DNA of 64,000 bases from HdN1 sp964473645 (GTDB taxonomy: Bacteria; Pseudomonadota; Gammaproteobacteria; Pseudomonadales; Ketobacteraceae): contig CAYYPW010000013.1 of NCBI GenBank assembly GCA_964473645.1, positions 1-64,000 of the forward strand, written 5' to 3'. The notes below the pieces were generated by a model, which saw only the letters and a list, made by a program, of their open reading frames with translations, did not search any database and was not told the DNA's origin. Position numbers and translations under genes: made by a program. Positions within the stretch are counted from its first letter, which is position 1; every line of letters starts with the position of its first letter. Positions 18,498 to 28,577 of the stretch are shown here, one piece after another.

Positions 18498-18734
18498 ATC
18501 CCAAGAATCCTTAAAACTCATCAAAGACGCGCACACGAAGCCACACAAACATAAAACCGCCCAAAGATCACCCACCTCGTGCTATACTTCATTTTGCAAC
18601 ACCCGTGCTTTGGATCATCCTCCCCAGTCAGATCTCCTATATCCGCACATTTGCGTGCATACCGCACCTACCCATCTGCCTATGACTGGAAACGCAACGC
18701 GTTGACAGGCCGATTATTTTCCTACAGGACACTC

Positions 18735-20402
18735 ATGTCTAACGCGACACAAATGAACGCGCACACCCGCGCACCCATGACGCCTGCGTCAAACACCGAC
18801 GCCCACAACGCCTTTGCCGCCCTGGGCCTACGCACCGAAATCGTACAAGCACTCACCGAGTGCGGCTACACCACCCCAACGCCCATACAGGCCGCCGCCA
18901 TACCCGCCGTCCTCGAAGGCCACGACCTACTCGCAGGCGCCCAAACCGGCACCGGCAAAACGGCTGGCTTCACACTCCCCTTGCTACAACGACTCGCCGC
19001 CTATGACTTCGCCCGCTCCAACGCCAAAGCGAAAATTCGCGTACTAATCCTCACCCCAACCCGCGAACTCGCCGCCCAGGTAGAAGAAAGTGTTATCACC
19101 TACAGCAAATACCTCGACATCAAATCCAACGTGGTATTCGGCGGCGTTAACATCAATCAACAAATTCAACGCCTGAATCGTCGCGTCGACATTCTGGTAG
19201 CAACTCCCGGCCGCTTACTGGACCTCATGGGACAACGCTGCGTGGATTTATCCGGCATCGAAACCCTGGTGCTCGACGAAGCCGATCGCATGCTCGACAT
19301 GGGATTTATCCACGATATTCGTCGCATCCTGACCAAACTGCCGGCCAAACGCCAAAATCTGTTTTTCTCGGCAACGTTTTCTGACGAAATCAAAACCCTC
19401 GCCAACGGCATTCTTCACAATCCGGTCACGGTCGAAGTTGCACGCCGTAACACACCGGCTGAATTGATACAACAAACCATTCACCCAGTCGATCGCGATA
19501 AAAAGCGCAAATTATTGTCGCACCTGTTCGAGCAACACGGCTGGAAACAAGTGTTGATTTTTGCCCGCACCAAACATGGCGCCAATCGCCTGGCCGAACA
19601 GCTGGAAACCGATGGCATCACTGCCATGGCCATCCACGGCAATAAAAGCCAGAACGCACGCACACGCGCACTTTCTGAATTCAAGGCTGGACAGATTCGC
19701 GCCCTGGTCGCAACCGATATTGCCGCGCGCGGCATCGATATCGATGCACTCCCCGTCGTCGTAAATTATGAATTGCCCAACGTGCCCGAAGATTACGTCC
19801 ATCGTATCGGCAGAACGGGCCGCGCCGGCATGGAAGGCGAAGCCTTTTCGCTGGTGTGCGTCGACGAAAACAAACTGTTGGCAGATATCGAAAAGCTGAT
19901 GAAGCGCAAGCTGCCGCAAAGCGTTATTACCGGTTTCGAACCCGATCGCAACGCCACACCTCAGCCGCTGCGTCAGCAACGCGACACGCCGCCTTCACGC
20001 CAAAGACCGGCAGGCCAAGGCCAGAAAAGACCCGCCAGATCGGGTTCACAGCAACAGGCATCGGGCAAAACAACCCACGCCGGAGCTGCGCACAAGCCTT
20101 CCTCACCCAACCAGCCAGCGGCTGCACGCCAACATGCCACGGCACAACCTGGCACCAGGCAGCATGCGCCAGCAAGGCATGCTCCTGCCCATGCAGGCAA
20201 CCAACAAAACACCGGTTCGTCACAACAACCCAGAGCCACCAATAGGCCTGCCAATCCCACTGGCAATAACGCTCGCCCTGACGCCCACCGCAGCAATACG
20301 GCAACCCATGCTCGCCCTGCCACACAGAGGCCAGCATCAACACAGGCAAGGGACGTCACGCGCCCCGATACGCCACGGCCCAAGCCCCGCAACGGTCGCT
20401 GA
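18735..20402 (+). CDS. DEAD-box RNA helicase, RhlE-like
   Basis: 555 residues from the ATG at 18735 (AGGA ten bases upstream); a frame open further upstream lacks family sequence. Motifs in order: Q motif (TPTPIQAAAIP), Walker A AQTGTGKT (K75), PTRELA, DEAD (181-184), SAT (FSATFSD), and HRIGRTGRAG. The core ends near residue 380. A tail of about 170 residues rich in Gln, Ala, Pro, Arg and Thr follows, as is usual for RhlE-type helicases that bind structured RNA in ribosome assembly or decay. A strong hairpin follows the stop. Confidence 0.92.
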   Translation: MSNATQMNAHTRAPMTPASNTDAHNAFAALGLRTEIVQALTECGYTTPTPIQAAAIPAVLEGHDLLAGAQTGTGKTAGFTLPLLQRLAAYDFARSNAKAKIRVLILTPTRELAAQVEESVITYSKYLDIKSNVVFGGVNINQQIQRLNRRVDILVATPGRLLDLMGQRCVDLSGIETLVLDEADRMLDMGFIHDIRRILTKLPAKRQNLFFSATFSDEIKTLANGILHNPVTVEVARRNTPAELIQQTIHPVDRDKKRKLLSHLFEQHGWKQVLIFARTKHGANRLAEQLETDGITAMAIHGNKSQNARTRALSEFKAGQIRALVATDIAARGIDIDALPVVVNYELPNVPEDYVHRIGRTGRAGMEGEAFSLVCVDENKLLADIEKLMKRKLPQSVITGFEPDRNATPQPLRQQRDTPPSRQRPAGQGQKRPARSGSQQQASGKTTHAGAAHKPSSPNQPAAARQHATAQPGTRQHAPARHAPAHAGNQQNTGSSQQPRATNRPANPTGNNARPDAHRSNTATHARPATQRPASTQARDVTRPDTPRPKPRNGR

Positions 20403-20435
20403 GTATTTGCGGGTTGACGCCCGCTGACTCCCCAC

Positions 20436-20469
20436 TTTAAGGCGCAGCGCACAAACGCTGCGCCTTAAA
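20436..20469. terminator. Hairpin terminator after the helicase gene
   Basis: Perfect 14-bp arms (TTTAAGGCGCAGCG and its complement) around a 6-base loop, 34 bp after the helicase stop. The T/A ends of the stem give a short U-run in either direction, so it can act as an intrinsic terminator. Confidence 0.75.
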
Positions 20470-20612
20470 TGTCTCTACCGCCTTCCCGACAGCGTCACCT
20501 CAACCTCAACCAATACCAACGCCCACTACGTCAACAAATCCACCACAGTTCAGCGCGCCATACCCAATCCGTTGCTGTATATACCTACTGCGTATAAAAA
20601 AACCTCCTCTAG

Positions 20613-20649
20613 AGTAATTTACTTTTACGTTCGCTGCCGCTAAATTACT
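20613..20649. promoter_or_regulatory. Inverted repeat upstream of topB
   Basis: Perfect 9-bp inverted repeat AGTAATTTA (20613-20621) and TAAATTACT (20641-20649), 19 bases apart, ending 28 bp before the topB start. Position suits an operator or a leader hairpin. The protein that might bind is unknown. Confidence 0.4.
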
Positions 20650-20677
20650 GTACATTCATACACACAAAAAGCCAGCC

Positions 20678-22795
20678 GTGAAACTCTATATTGCCGAAAA
20701 GCCCAGTCTTGCACGCGCCATCGCAGACGCACTGCCCAAACCCCTCAGCAAGCAAGAAGGTTTTATTCGTGCTGCCAATGGTGACTGCGTTAGCTGGTGC
20801 GTAGGACACTTGCTGGGGCAGGCCGAGCCCGATGCCTATGATCCGGCGTATAAAAAATGGCAGCTTGAGCATTTGCCCATTATTCCCGTCGACTGGCGCA
20901 TGCAACCGAAAGCCAATACCAAAAAGCAGCTCTCGGTGTTGCGGCAACTGATTAAAACGGCTGACACGCTTGTACATGCGGGTGACCCCGACCGTGAGGG
21001 TCAATTACTGGTCGACGAAGTCATCGATTACCTGAATACGCCAACCACCAAACGCGCCACCATGCAGCGCTGTCTGATCAACGACCTCAACCCCAGCGCT
21101 GTAGGGCGCGCGTTACAACACCTACGCAACAACCAGGATTTCGCAGCCCTCTCATTGTCAGCGCTGGCACGTAGCCGCGCCGATTGGTTGTATGGTATCA
21201 ATATGACACGTGCCTACACCTTGCAAGGCCGCAAAGTCGGTTATGAAGGTGTGTTATCGGTAGGACGTGTACAAACCCCGGTATTAGGTCTGGTGGTCAA
21301 GCGCGATCAAACCATTGCCAATTTCGTCAGCCATCCCTACTACGAAGTGCTGGCTCACGTTGTTACCCCTGACGGGCAGTCATTCACAGCGCAATGGCAA
21401 CCCAGCGACGCGTGTGCCCCGTATCGCGATGACGAAGGCCGCATTCTCAACCAGGCGTTGGCAGAAAATGTGGTGCGCCGCATTAGCGGGCAGCCCGCCG
21501 TGGTCGAAAGTCTCGATAAAACGCCAAAAAAACAGCCGCCGCCCCTACCCTACAATTTATCGAGCCTGCAAATCGATGCCGCGCGCCGCTATGGCATGAG
21601 TGCACAACAGGTGCTGGATGCATGTCAGCAACTCTACGAACGCCATCAACTCATCACCTACCCACGCTCAGACAGCCGACATCTGCCTAATGATCACTAT
21701 GCGCGCCGTCATGCCGTCATCAATAGTGTCGCGGCGGCAGATCCCGGTCTAAAAACAGCGTGCGATGGCGCCGACCTCTCACTGCGCAGCAAAGCGTGGG
21801 ACGACAGCAAGGTCGACGCGCACCATGCAATCATCCCCACCGAGCGCCGCCCCAATCTTCAAGCGCTTGATAACGCCGAACGTCAGCTTTACACACTCAT
21901 TGCACGGCAATATGTTAGCCAATTTTATCCGCCTTATGCCTATCTCGAAACGTATGTTGCCTTGCGGATTGCGGGGGGGCTATTCACCGCCACCGCGCGG
22001 CAAACCCAGGCCCAAGGCTGGAAATCACTGTTTGCCCGTGAGACCGATTCATCCAGAAAATCAACCGCTAACAGTGCCGAGGGCGTTCCCCAAAAAAATG
22101 CCGCGCTCAACAATATCGACGCAGAACTGACTGAAATTCCGCCCTTCAAAGTCGGCGATATCCTGCATTGCGAACGTGGCGAATTGCTCGAAAAACATAC
22201 CCGCCCCCCTCCGTATTTCACCGATGCGACCCTGTTATCGGCCATGACCGGCATTTCGCGTTTTGTGCAAGACCCGGCGATACGCAAGATTCTGAAGGAT
22301 ACCGACGGTCTCGGCACTGAAGCCACACGTGCCGGCATCATTGAATTGCTGTTTAAGCGGGGGTTTCTGATGCGTGATGGCAAAACCATACGCGCTACGG
22401 AGGCAGGTATCGGCCTGATCGACAGCCTGCCTGAGGCAGCAGTAACGCCGGACATGACCGCCCAGTGGGAATCCGCGCTTGACGCCATCAGCCAAAAGCA
22501 AAAGGACTATGAAGGCTTCATGCAGCCACTCAAACAAACGCTGCATGCCCTTATTGAACAAAGTAAAAAAACGCTACCGAGCGGCCTGAGCGGCATAAAA
22601 GCCAAGCCCGCATACAAACGAAGCAAGCCAGGCAAAACAGACAAAACAACCAAAACAGGCAGCTCAGGTAATCGCAGCAGTCGCAGCTATCGAAATAAAC
22701 GCAGTGCAGAGGCTGCACCCATGGCAACGACTGCTCCCACACCGCGCCGAAAAAGACCGCCGCCTGAACCCACGGCCCCATCCACCACATCATGA
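20678..22795 (+). CDS. topB: DNA topoisomerase III
   Basis: 705-residue type IA topoisomerase that relaxes and decatenates DNA. The toprim domain begins at the N-terminus (MKLYIAEKPSLARAIADALP, then HAGDPDREGQLLVDEV). The active-site tyrosine is Y328 in ITYPRSDSRHLP, the same number as in E. coli TopB. The gate and C-terminal core follow. The last about 75 residues are a basic, low-complexity Lys/Arg/Ser/Thr tail rather than zinc fingers. The start is GTG at 20678, directly giving the family N-terminus. Confidence 0.95.
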   Translation: MKLYIAEKPSLARAIADALPKPLSKQEGFIRAANGDCVSWCVGHLLGQAEPDAYDPAYKKWQLEHLPIIPVDWRMQPKANTKKQLSVLRQLIKTADTLVHAGDPDREGQLLVDEVIDYLNTPTTKRATMQRCLINDLNPSAVGRALQHLRNNQDFAALSLSALARSRADWLYGINMTRAYTLQGRKVGYEGVLSVGRVQTPVLGLVVKRDQTIANFVSHPYYEVLAHVVTPDGQSFTAQWQPSDACAPYRDDEGRILNQALAENVVRRISGQPAVVESLDKTPKKQPPPLPYNLSSLQIDAARRYGMSAQQVLDACQQLYERHQLITYPRSDSRHLPNDHYARRHAVINSVAAADPGLKTACDGADLSLRSKAWDDSKVDAHHAIIPTERRPNLQALDNAERQLYTLIARQYVSQFYPPYAYLETYVALRIAGGLFTATARQTQAQGWKSLFARETDSSRKSTANSAEGVPQKNAALNNIDAELTEIPPFKVGDILHCERGELLEKHTRPPPYFTDATLLSAMTGISRFVQDPAIRKILKDTDGLGTEATRAGIIELLFKRGFLMRDGKTIRATEAGIGLIDSLPEAAVTPDMTAQWESALDAISQKQKDYEGFMQPLKQTLHALIEQSKKTLPSGLSGIKAKPAYKRSKPGKTDKTTKTGSSGNRSSRSYRNKRSAEAAPMATTAPTPRRKRPPPEPTAPSTTS

Positions 22796-22848
22796 CAACA
22801 CGCAATTAACCTGAATTGGCGAGATATTTAAATCTCCACCCTAACCCC

Positions 22849-24339
22849 TCAGGGAAAGAGCTTGCCCATAACGCGCAAATACAGGGGCTTGATTCGCCCA
22901 GGCACGATCGGCTCCAATTCATGATGCAGGAAGCGGGTGAAACCGCGCGCCACCCCTACCATAAACAGTACATACACCAATGCGCCGGTCACGATCACCG
23001 CCGGTAAACGCACCCCCAGATGCATGGCATTCAGGACGTAATACTGAAACGCATACAGCACCGCGAACATGAATACCGACGCTACCGCTGGCGGAAACAT
23101 TTTCGCCAATACATCTCGCGCCCGAATATTCAAAGCCTGCGTTACGCTATAAATCACATACGGGAGCAGCAAATATCCAGAGGCCACCAGCGCCACCGTT
23201 GCCCACAGTAATCCGTGCACGGTGCCCAATATCAATGCCGTTGCACCCACCGAAAGATTCAACAACTGCAATACAAACAGACTACGCGAACGCGACGCTG
23301 CCATCAGCGCTGGCGTCGAAATTCTCAACATCACCAACGGCACGACATTGAAAGCCAAAATCGCCATCACCAGCGAGCTGGAATCCCATTTGTCGCCAAA
23401 GAACAAGGTAATCAAATCCGGCGCCAAGGCCCCTGCCCCCATGAACGCTGGAAACACCAGGGTACTGGTAATCGCCAACACGGTAAGAAACCCCTGATTC
23501 GGTTCCCGCTTGTCGCTTTCTTTGCGTGAAAAGGACGACAGCGCAACGTCCTGTATGGGTTGTACCAACACCTGTGTGGCCAGATCGAGACTGCGTTGCC
23601 CAATACGGAAAAACGCCAGTTGAGCAGCACCCAACACGCCCGATATGACGATTTCGGGTAATTTATTGTTGGTGATTTCCAGCATGCGCGCACCGACCAC
23701 ATTCAGGGCAAACCCGCGAATTTCCCGCACTATCGCCCACGAAAACTTGAACTTGGGCATCCAGCGCGCCGCATGCCAGGTCACGCCCGTCACAATCACT
23801 GCTTGTACAATTCGCTGAAATACTAATGCCCAGATTCCCCAGCCATCAAACGCCAGCACCACCGCCACCACGCCAGCGGTGGTATTGGCCTTCAACCCAC
23901 GCATGGCCAACTGGTTATACTGAAAATGGCGGCGCAAATAGGCGACATGTACCGCACGGGCAGAATCGATGATAAACATCGACGACAAAGCCATCAGTGC
24001 CAAAGCAGCACTTTCATCGAAGTGCGGGCGGATCAAGGGCACCACCACAAAAATCACCAGCAGCGTGATGATCGAGGCGAACCCCATATTCAACCAAAAG
24101 CCGGTGGAACCCGCTTCATCGGTCCATTCCGCACGTTTGATCAAGGCTTCAGGAATACCGGCAGAGGCAATATGACGCCCGACATCAATAAAAATCACCG
24201 CAAACAAGACCGCGCCGATTTCTTCCGGGCTCAGCAAGCGCGCCAAAACTGCAAAGATAACGAACGCAATGATATTGTTGAACACTGTGCCCAACATCAT
24301 CCACAGCGATCCTGATAGAAATTTGGCCTTAATCGACAT
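22849..24339 (-). CDS. Polysaccharide flippase, WzxC-like
   Basis: 496-residue inner-membrane protein of the MOP/oligosaccharide flippase superfamily, starting MSIKAKFLSGSLWMMLGTVFNNI and carrying about twelve to fourteen hydrophobic segments. It would move undecaprenyl-linked repeat units across the inner membrane for the polymerase at 32893-34287. It is the last gene of the exopolysaccharide block. The 53-bp gap to the convergent topB holds only a weak AT-centred stem. Confidence 0.88.
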   Translation of the reverse strand: MSIKAKFLSGSLWMMLGTVFNNIIAFVIFAVLARLLSPEEIGAVLFAVIFIDVGRHIASAGIPEALIKRAEWTDEAGSTGFWLNMGFASIITLLVIFVVVPLIRPHFDESAALALMALSSMFIIDSARAVHVAYLRRHFQYNQLAMRGLKANTTAGVVAVVLAFDGWGIWALVFQRIVQAVIVTGVTWHAARWMPKFKFSWAIVREIRGFALNVVGARMLEITNNKLPEIVISGVLGAAQLAFFRIGQRSLDLATQVLVQPIQDVALSSFSRKESDKREPNQGFLTVLAITSTLVFPAFMGAGALAPDLITLFFGDKWDSSSLVMAILAFNVVPLVMLRISTPALMAASRSRSLFVLQLLNLSVGATALILGTVHGLLWATVALVASGYLLLPYVIYSVTQALNIRARDVLAKMFPPAVASVFMFAVLYAFQYYVLNAMHLGVRLPAVIVTGALVYVLFMVGVARGFTRFLHHELEPIVPGRIKPLYLRVMGKLFP

Positions 24340-24381
24340 AGAAAAACCGTTTACCCCTATTGTCCCGATCGCAACACACGA

Positions 24382-25491
24382 TCAGGCCCCCTTTTGCACG
24401 TCGATCTTCAGGCGGTTTAATTTAAACAGCGAAAAGAGGTTAATCAGCGCCTTGGTGAAGGGGCGGCGATAACGCCATTCGAAGAGATTGGACGCCCCCA
24501 CCGCTATCAGTGTAGTCGTAGCCAACGAAATCAGAATGGCCACATTGATGCCTACCGAGGGAGCAATGTATTTCACCATCGTTAAACCGATCATCTGGTG
24601 AAACAAAAAGAAGGCATAGCTATAGCCGGCGATCCAGGTAATGACCGCACTTTTGAACAGCGCATGATCCAGAGCGATCACAATCCCCAACAGCAATACG
24701 AACAACACACCGCTTTCGATATCAAAAGTATCCGCTTCATGCGTTTTGATCAGGGCAGTAATACAGCCCATCAATACCACCGCCGTGAAAAGCCCATCGT
24801 TCTTCTTGCGGTATAACGCCACCCCTATGGCAAACAAAGGCAGGTACTGAGAAATAAATACGCCATGTAGCACTTTGCTCAGCAGGCGAAAATCTTCGCT
24901 GGCGCGAAAACCAATGGGGCCAGAACGATCAAAATAGAGTATGAGAAAATCAATGGCGGCCAAGCTCAGGGCCAATCCACAAAACACTGTGGTAAAACGC
25001 CGTGGCGCCAACACCGCACACAAGCCAATCAGAACATAGAATTTCAACTCGACCAGCAGAGACCAATACGCTCCGTCAATCCATTCAAATCCCAAATCCG
25101 CCGCAAAAAAGATACTGCCGATCAAATCCTTGAAATAACGTGGCTCCTCGTAAAACTGCTGTGCACCAGAGGTCACCACCGGCGGTTCAAAAAATTGCAG
25201 AAAAGAGAAAATCACAATATTGGCGACAATAAACAACGGCCAGATGCGCGAAATCCGTTTGGCAAGAAAATCGCCAAAATTGGTCGCGCCTTCCAATGAC
25301 TTGGCAATCAGAAAACCACTGATGATCTGAAAAAACAGTACGCCAATGCCGCCGATGCTCTGCCGCAACAGGGGCTCGCTGGTCACACCATACGCTTCTG
25401 GGGGCAAGCGTGCGGTAAAATGATAAAGCACCACCATCAGTACCGCGATGCCGCGCCATTGTTCGATAAAGGTATCTTTTGGGTTTGCCAT
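24382..25491 (-). CDS. Acyltransferase family 3 (OafA/WcaF-like membrane acyltransferase)
   Basis: 369 residues with about ten membrane segments. The N-terminal signature IEQWRGIAVLMVVLYHF, including the conserved Arg and His, identifies the acyltransferase_3 family that transfers acetyl or other acyl groups to sugars from the cytoplasmic side. Lying between flippase and phosphatase genes on the same strand, it probably decorates the exopolysaccharide repeat unit. Confidence 0.9.
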   Translation of the reverse strand: MANPKDTFIEQWRGIAVLMVVLYHFTARLPPEAYGVTSEPLLRQSIGGIGVLFFQIISGFLIAKSLEGATNFGDFLAKRISRIWPLFIVANIVIFSFLQFFEPPVVTSGAQQFYEEPRYFKDLIGSIFFAADLGFEWIDGAYWSLLVELKFYVLIGLCAVLAPRRFTTVFCGLALSLAAIDFLILYFDRSGPIGFRASEDFRLLSKVLHGVFISQYLPLFAIGVALYRKKNDGLFTAVVLMGCITALIKTHEADTFDIESGVLFVLLLGIVIALDHALFKSAVITWIAGYSYAFFLFHQMIGLTMVKYIAPSVGINVAILISLATTTLIAVGASNLFEWRYRRPFTKALINLFSLFKLNRLKIDVQKGA

Positions 25492-25572
25492 TGCTCTCGC
25501 CTGCTCCCTGTGTAGAAAAAAGCAACCGCCCTAATCACCGGCTGCTCTACTGCCTCTGGTATTTGTTTCCGT

Positions 25573-26322
25573 TTACCTTGCTGCGCCGTTTTCCAGCGCG
25601 CTGAATTGACTGGCAACCAATTCCAACGGACGTGATGTAACCAATTGATGCGCCATGTCAGCGCCAACGATTTCGCTGGCCGCGTCCCGGCCGCTAATGA
25701 GATCGGGGGGGCGATTCTGCACATTATGTGCGTCCGACGCCATCACAAACACGGCCCCCCTTTCGAGCAATTCCCGTGCACACCGTTGTGCAGGTTTACC
25801 AAATAATCCCGCGACCGAACCCGCCGTCACCTGCAACAAGCAGCCAAGGCGCAACAAGGGCTGAACCTTGTCGACACTGCGCATGATTTCCTTATTGCGT
25901 TCTGGGTGTGCAATCAACGGTTGAATATCACGCTTCAATAGCCAGCTGATCAAGTTATCGGTGCCGAGGGGAATATTGGAATGCGGTAATTCCAGCAACA
26001 TTACACGCTTGCCTTGATACGTGCCAAGGAACGGGATCTTGTCTTGCGCGAGCCATTGCATGATTTGTGCGTCGAGGCGTACTTCGGCTGCCATGCCCAA
26101 TCGCAAAGGAATGTTTGCCGCCGCCAAGCGCAATTGCAACTGGTTCAACAGGTGGGCAATGGTGATCGCTTCGTTATTCCAGCGACCCAAATGAATATGC
26201 GGTGTTACCACCGCGTGCGTAATGCCATTTTGCACCGCCAGTTGCGCCAGGGTAATCGATTCCTCCATGGTCTGGGGGCCGTCGTCTATCCCGGGCAACA
26301 GGTGGCAATGCACATCTATCAT
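25573..26322 (-). CDS. CpsB/Wzb-type tyrosine-protein phosphatase (PHP family)
   Basis: 249 residues of the PHP metal-dependent phosphatase family found in Gram-positive capsule loci (CpsB/YwqE) and some proteobacteria. Metal ligands are visible at the start (MIDVHCHLLPGIDDGP with H5 and H7), followed by TPHI, LLELPH, AHPERN and the late DAHN motif. It begins 2 bp after the Wzc-like kinase gene and should remove its tyrosine phosphates, so kinase and phosphatase cycle to control chain length. Confidence 0.93.
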   Translation of the reverse strand: MIDVHCHLLPGIDDGPQTMEESITLAQLAVQNGITHAVVTPHIHLGRWNNEAITIAHLLNQLQLRLAAANIPLRLGMAAEVRLDAQIMQWLAQDKIPFLGTYQGKRVMLLELPHSNIPLGTDNLISWLLKRDIQPLIAHPERNKEIMRSVDKVQPLLRLGCLLQVTAGSVAGLFGKPAQRCARELLERGAVFVMASDAHNVQNRPPDLISGRDAASEIVGADMAHQLVTSRPLELVASQFSALENGAAR

Positions 26323-26324
26323 GT

Positions 26325-28559
26325 CTATGACAGATCCGTGGTGGTATTGCGTTGCGATTGCGACACCACCACGCGCGGTTCACTGGCCGGCGTTTCCGCC
26401 GTGTAGTAGGTACCATACTGCTCTTTGTTCGCGCTGCCCGCCTGGTTAAGCACTACCCCCAATAGAGCGGCACGTACATCCGAGAGCTGCTTGATGCCGC
26501 GCGTGGCAAGAGACGCCGGCGTTTCCCCGGCTTTCACCACGTAGATCACGCCATCGGCGAACGATGACAACACCATCGCGTCACTTACTGGCGTCATCGG
26601 AGGCGTATCGATAATGATGCGATCGTAGTGACGCTTGAGAATCTCCAGCGTCATGAATACCCGGCGTGAAGACAAAAGCTCCTGCGGATTCCCTGGCAGA
26701 ATGCCCGCCACCAACACATCGATCCCCAACTTGGGAATAGAATGGATACAGGTCTTGAGTTCATGGGTGCCAGCAACCACGCTGGTGAGTCCTGGCGCAT
26801 CCGGGGGCACGCCCAAGGCTGCGGCCATGACCGGCTTGCGCAGATCGGCCTCGATCAGCAGCACGCGTTCCATTTGTCCAAGGGCTTCGGCGAGGTTCAA
26901 GGCCACCGTCGATTTACCCTCGTTGGGGACGGACGACGTTACCATGATGGTCTTGTAAGGCTGATCGATGTTCGACAGCACAATGCCTGTACGCAACGAT
27001 CGAATGGCTTCGGCAAAGCTGCTGAAATTATCCGACAAGAATCCTTCCGCAGGCATATGACGACCGCGTGACTTGATCTTGGGCAACAATCCCAAGGTGC
27101 GCGTGCGGAGCTTATGCTCGACTTCTTCTGAGGTCTTGATGGTGTTATCCAGTGCATCACGAATGAATGCCACCAATACGCCCAATCCCAAACTCGCAAT
27201 CAGCGCCAACAACACGATTAACGACCGTTTGGGAGCGACCGGTTCGAGAGGTGCTTGAGCAGGATCGATGATGCGCGCATGAGCCGTTTGCAAACCGCCC
27301 GTTTCATCCGTTTCCTTGGCGCGGGTCATGAACATATCGTACAGCTGACGATTGGTTTCCACTTCACGCTTGAGTTCACTCAAACGAAACTCTTTGCGAT
27401 TGATGTTCTGGGCGCTTTGCTTGACCGAATCCAACTGAATTGACAGCGCCTTCTCATTATCAAGGGCAGCGCGATAATCGGATTCAATGCCACGCGCAAC
27501 ACGTTGCACCTGACGGTAAAGTTCATCGCGTGCCTGATCTGCTTCTGCTTTTGCTGCCATCAATTTGGGGTGGCGAGGGCCATAACGCTTGCTCATCTCG
27601 GCAACACGCAAATCAGCTTCTGATTGCGATGTTTTCAACGAGCGCACCAGTTCATGGCTCAAAATGCTGGGCAATTCCAGCAAACGCTCTACGCTGGTGG
27701 TGCCCGCCGCGCGCACCTGATCCAATACGTTTTGCGCCTGAGTACGTGCGTTACTTGCTGATACGTACCGCAATGTCAACGCGTTCAATTCTTTCTCATT
27801 GAGTGAGTTAACGCCGGAAAAATCCACCAGTGTTTCTTTGTCACGATATTCCTGCAATCTGGCTTCGGATTCCTTGAGTTTTGCACTCAGACTACCCAAT
27901 CGACTGGTCAACCAGGCGGCTGCCTTTTGTGTCATTTGCAGGCGCGCCTCCATATTGCTTTCGATATAGACATCAGCCATCTCGTTGGCAATTTTCGCCG
28001 CCAATGCGGGGTCACTCGATTCAAAGCTGATGCGTACCAGCTGGGTATTGGTGACGGGCTCCAGAATCATGGCATCGTTAACTTTTGCCACAACCACTGA
28101 GCGGATCAATTCATCGGTGATGGGCTGCTCTTCCTTAGGGAACATTTTTTTCACGCCATCGAGCCACCCAGGAACCACGTTACGCCAGTCAAACGACGCT
28201 TGCTGACGCGGATCAAATTCAGGATGCGTGGTCAGATTCATGCGCGCAACCAGACGTTCGATCAATTCACGGGATTTTAAAATCTCGAATTGCGTCAGGT
28301 AGTATTCTTTGGCGCGGGTATCCATGCCATAGACGCCTTCGATGGAGACAACGCGATTTTCAGCGTTTTCGATGAGCACGGTCGCGGTTGAGCGATAGAC
28401 CGGGTCCAGCTTGGTGGCCACAAAAGCGGCCACACTCGACGCGATCAGCGCCAGCACCAGAATCCACCATTTGTTCATCATCAAAACGTTCCAATAATAG
28501 CGAACGTCAATGATGTTTTCGTTGAGAAGCACTTCGGTGCGATTGGCTATGGACTGCAT
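26325..28559 (-). CDS. Wzc-like polysaccharide co-polymerase / tyrosine autokinase
   Basis: 744 residues. An N-terminal Wzz domain (first membrane segment about 33-50), a long periplasmic coiled-coil region with GNVR-type sequence, a second membrane segment near 445-465 and a cytoplasmic BY-kinase domain. The kinase has Walker A with K549 (NEGKST), Walker A' (LLIEADLRKP) and Walker B (IIIDTPPMTP). A C-terminal tyrosine group (EQYGTYY) can serve as autophosphorylation sites. It sets polymer length together with Wzy and links to the outer-membrane exporter. Kinase and co-polymerase are fused in one chain, as in proteobacterial Wzc. Confidence 0.94.
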   Translation of the reverse strand: MQSIANRTEVLLNENIIDVRYYWNVLMMNKWWILVLALIASSVAAFVATKLDPVYRSTATVLIENAENRVVSIEGVYGMDTRAKEYYLTQFEILKSRELIERLVARMNLTTHPEFDPRQQASFDWRNVVPGWLDGVKKMFPKEEQPITDELIRSVVVAKVNDAMILEPVTNTQLVRISFESSDPALAAKIANEMADVYIESNMEARLQMTQKAAAWLTSRLGSLSAKLKESEARLQEYRDKETLVDFSGVNSLNEKELNALTLRYVSASNARTQAQNVLDQVRAAGTTSVERLLELPSILSHELVRSLKTSQSEADLRVAEMSKRYGPRHPKLMAAKAEADQARDELYRQVQRVARGIESDYRAALDNEKALSIQLDSVKQSAQNINRKEFRLSELKREVETNRQLYDMFMTRAKETDETGGLQTAHARIIDPAQAPLEPVAPKRSLIVLLALIASLGLGVLVAFIRDALDNTIKTSEEVEHKLRTRTLGLLPKIKSRGRHMPAEGFLSDNFSSFAEAIRSLRTGIVLSNIDQPYKTIMVTSSVPNEGKSTVALNLAEALGQMERVLLIEADLRKPVMAAALGVPPDAPGLTSVVAGTHELKTCIHSIPKLGIDVLVAGILPGNPQELLSSRRVFMTLEILKRHYDRIIIDTPPMTPVSDAMVLSSFADGVIYVVKAGETPASLATRGIKQLSDVRAALLGVVLNQAGSANKEQYGTYYTAETPASEPRVVVSQSQRNTTTDLS

Positions 28560-28577
28560 GTCAAAACCCTTGGTCCC

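Noticed and set aside
18579..18734. Longer N-terminus for the DEAD-box helicase
   Set aside because: The extra 52 residues lack family similarity, while the ATG at 18735 has a proper ribosome-binding site.
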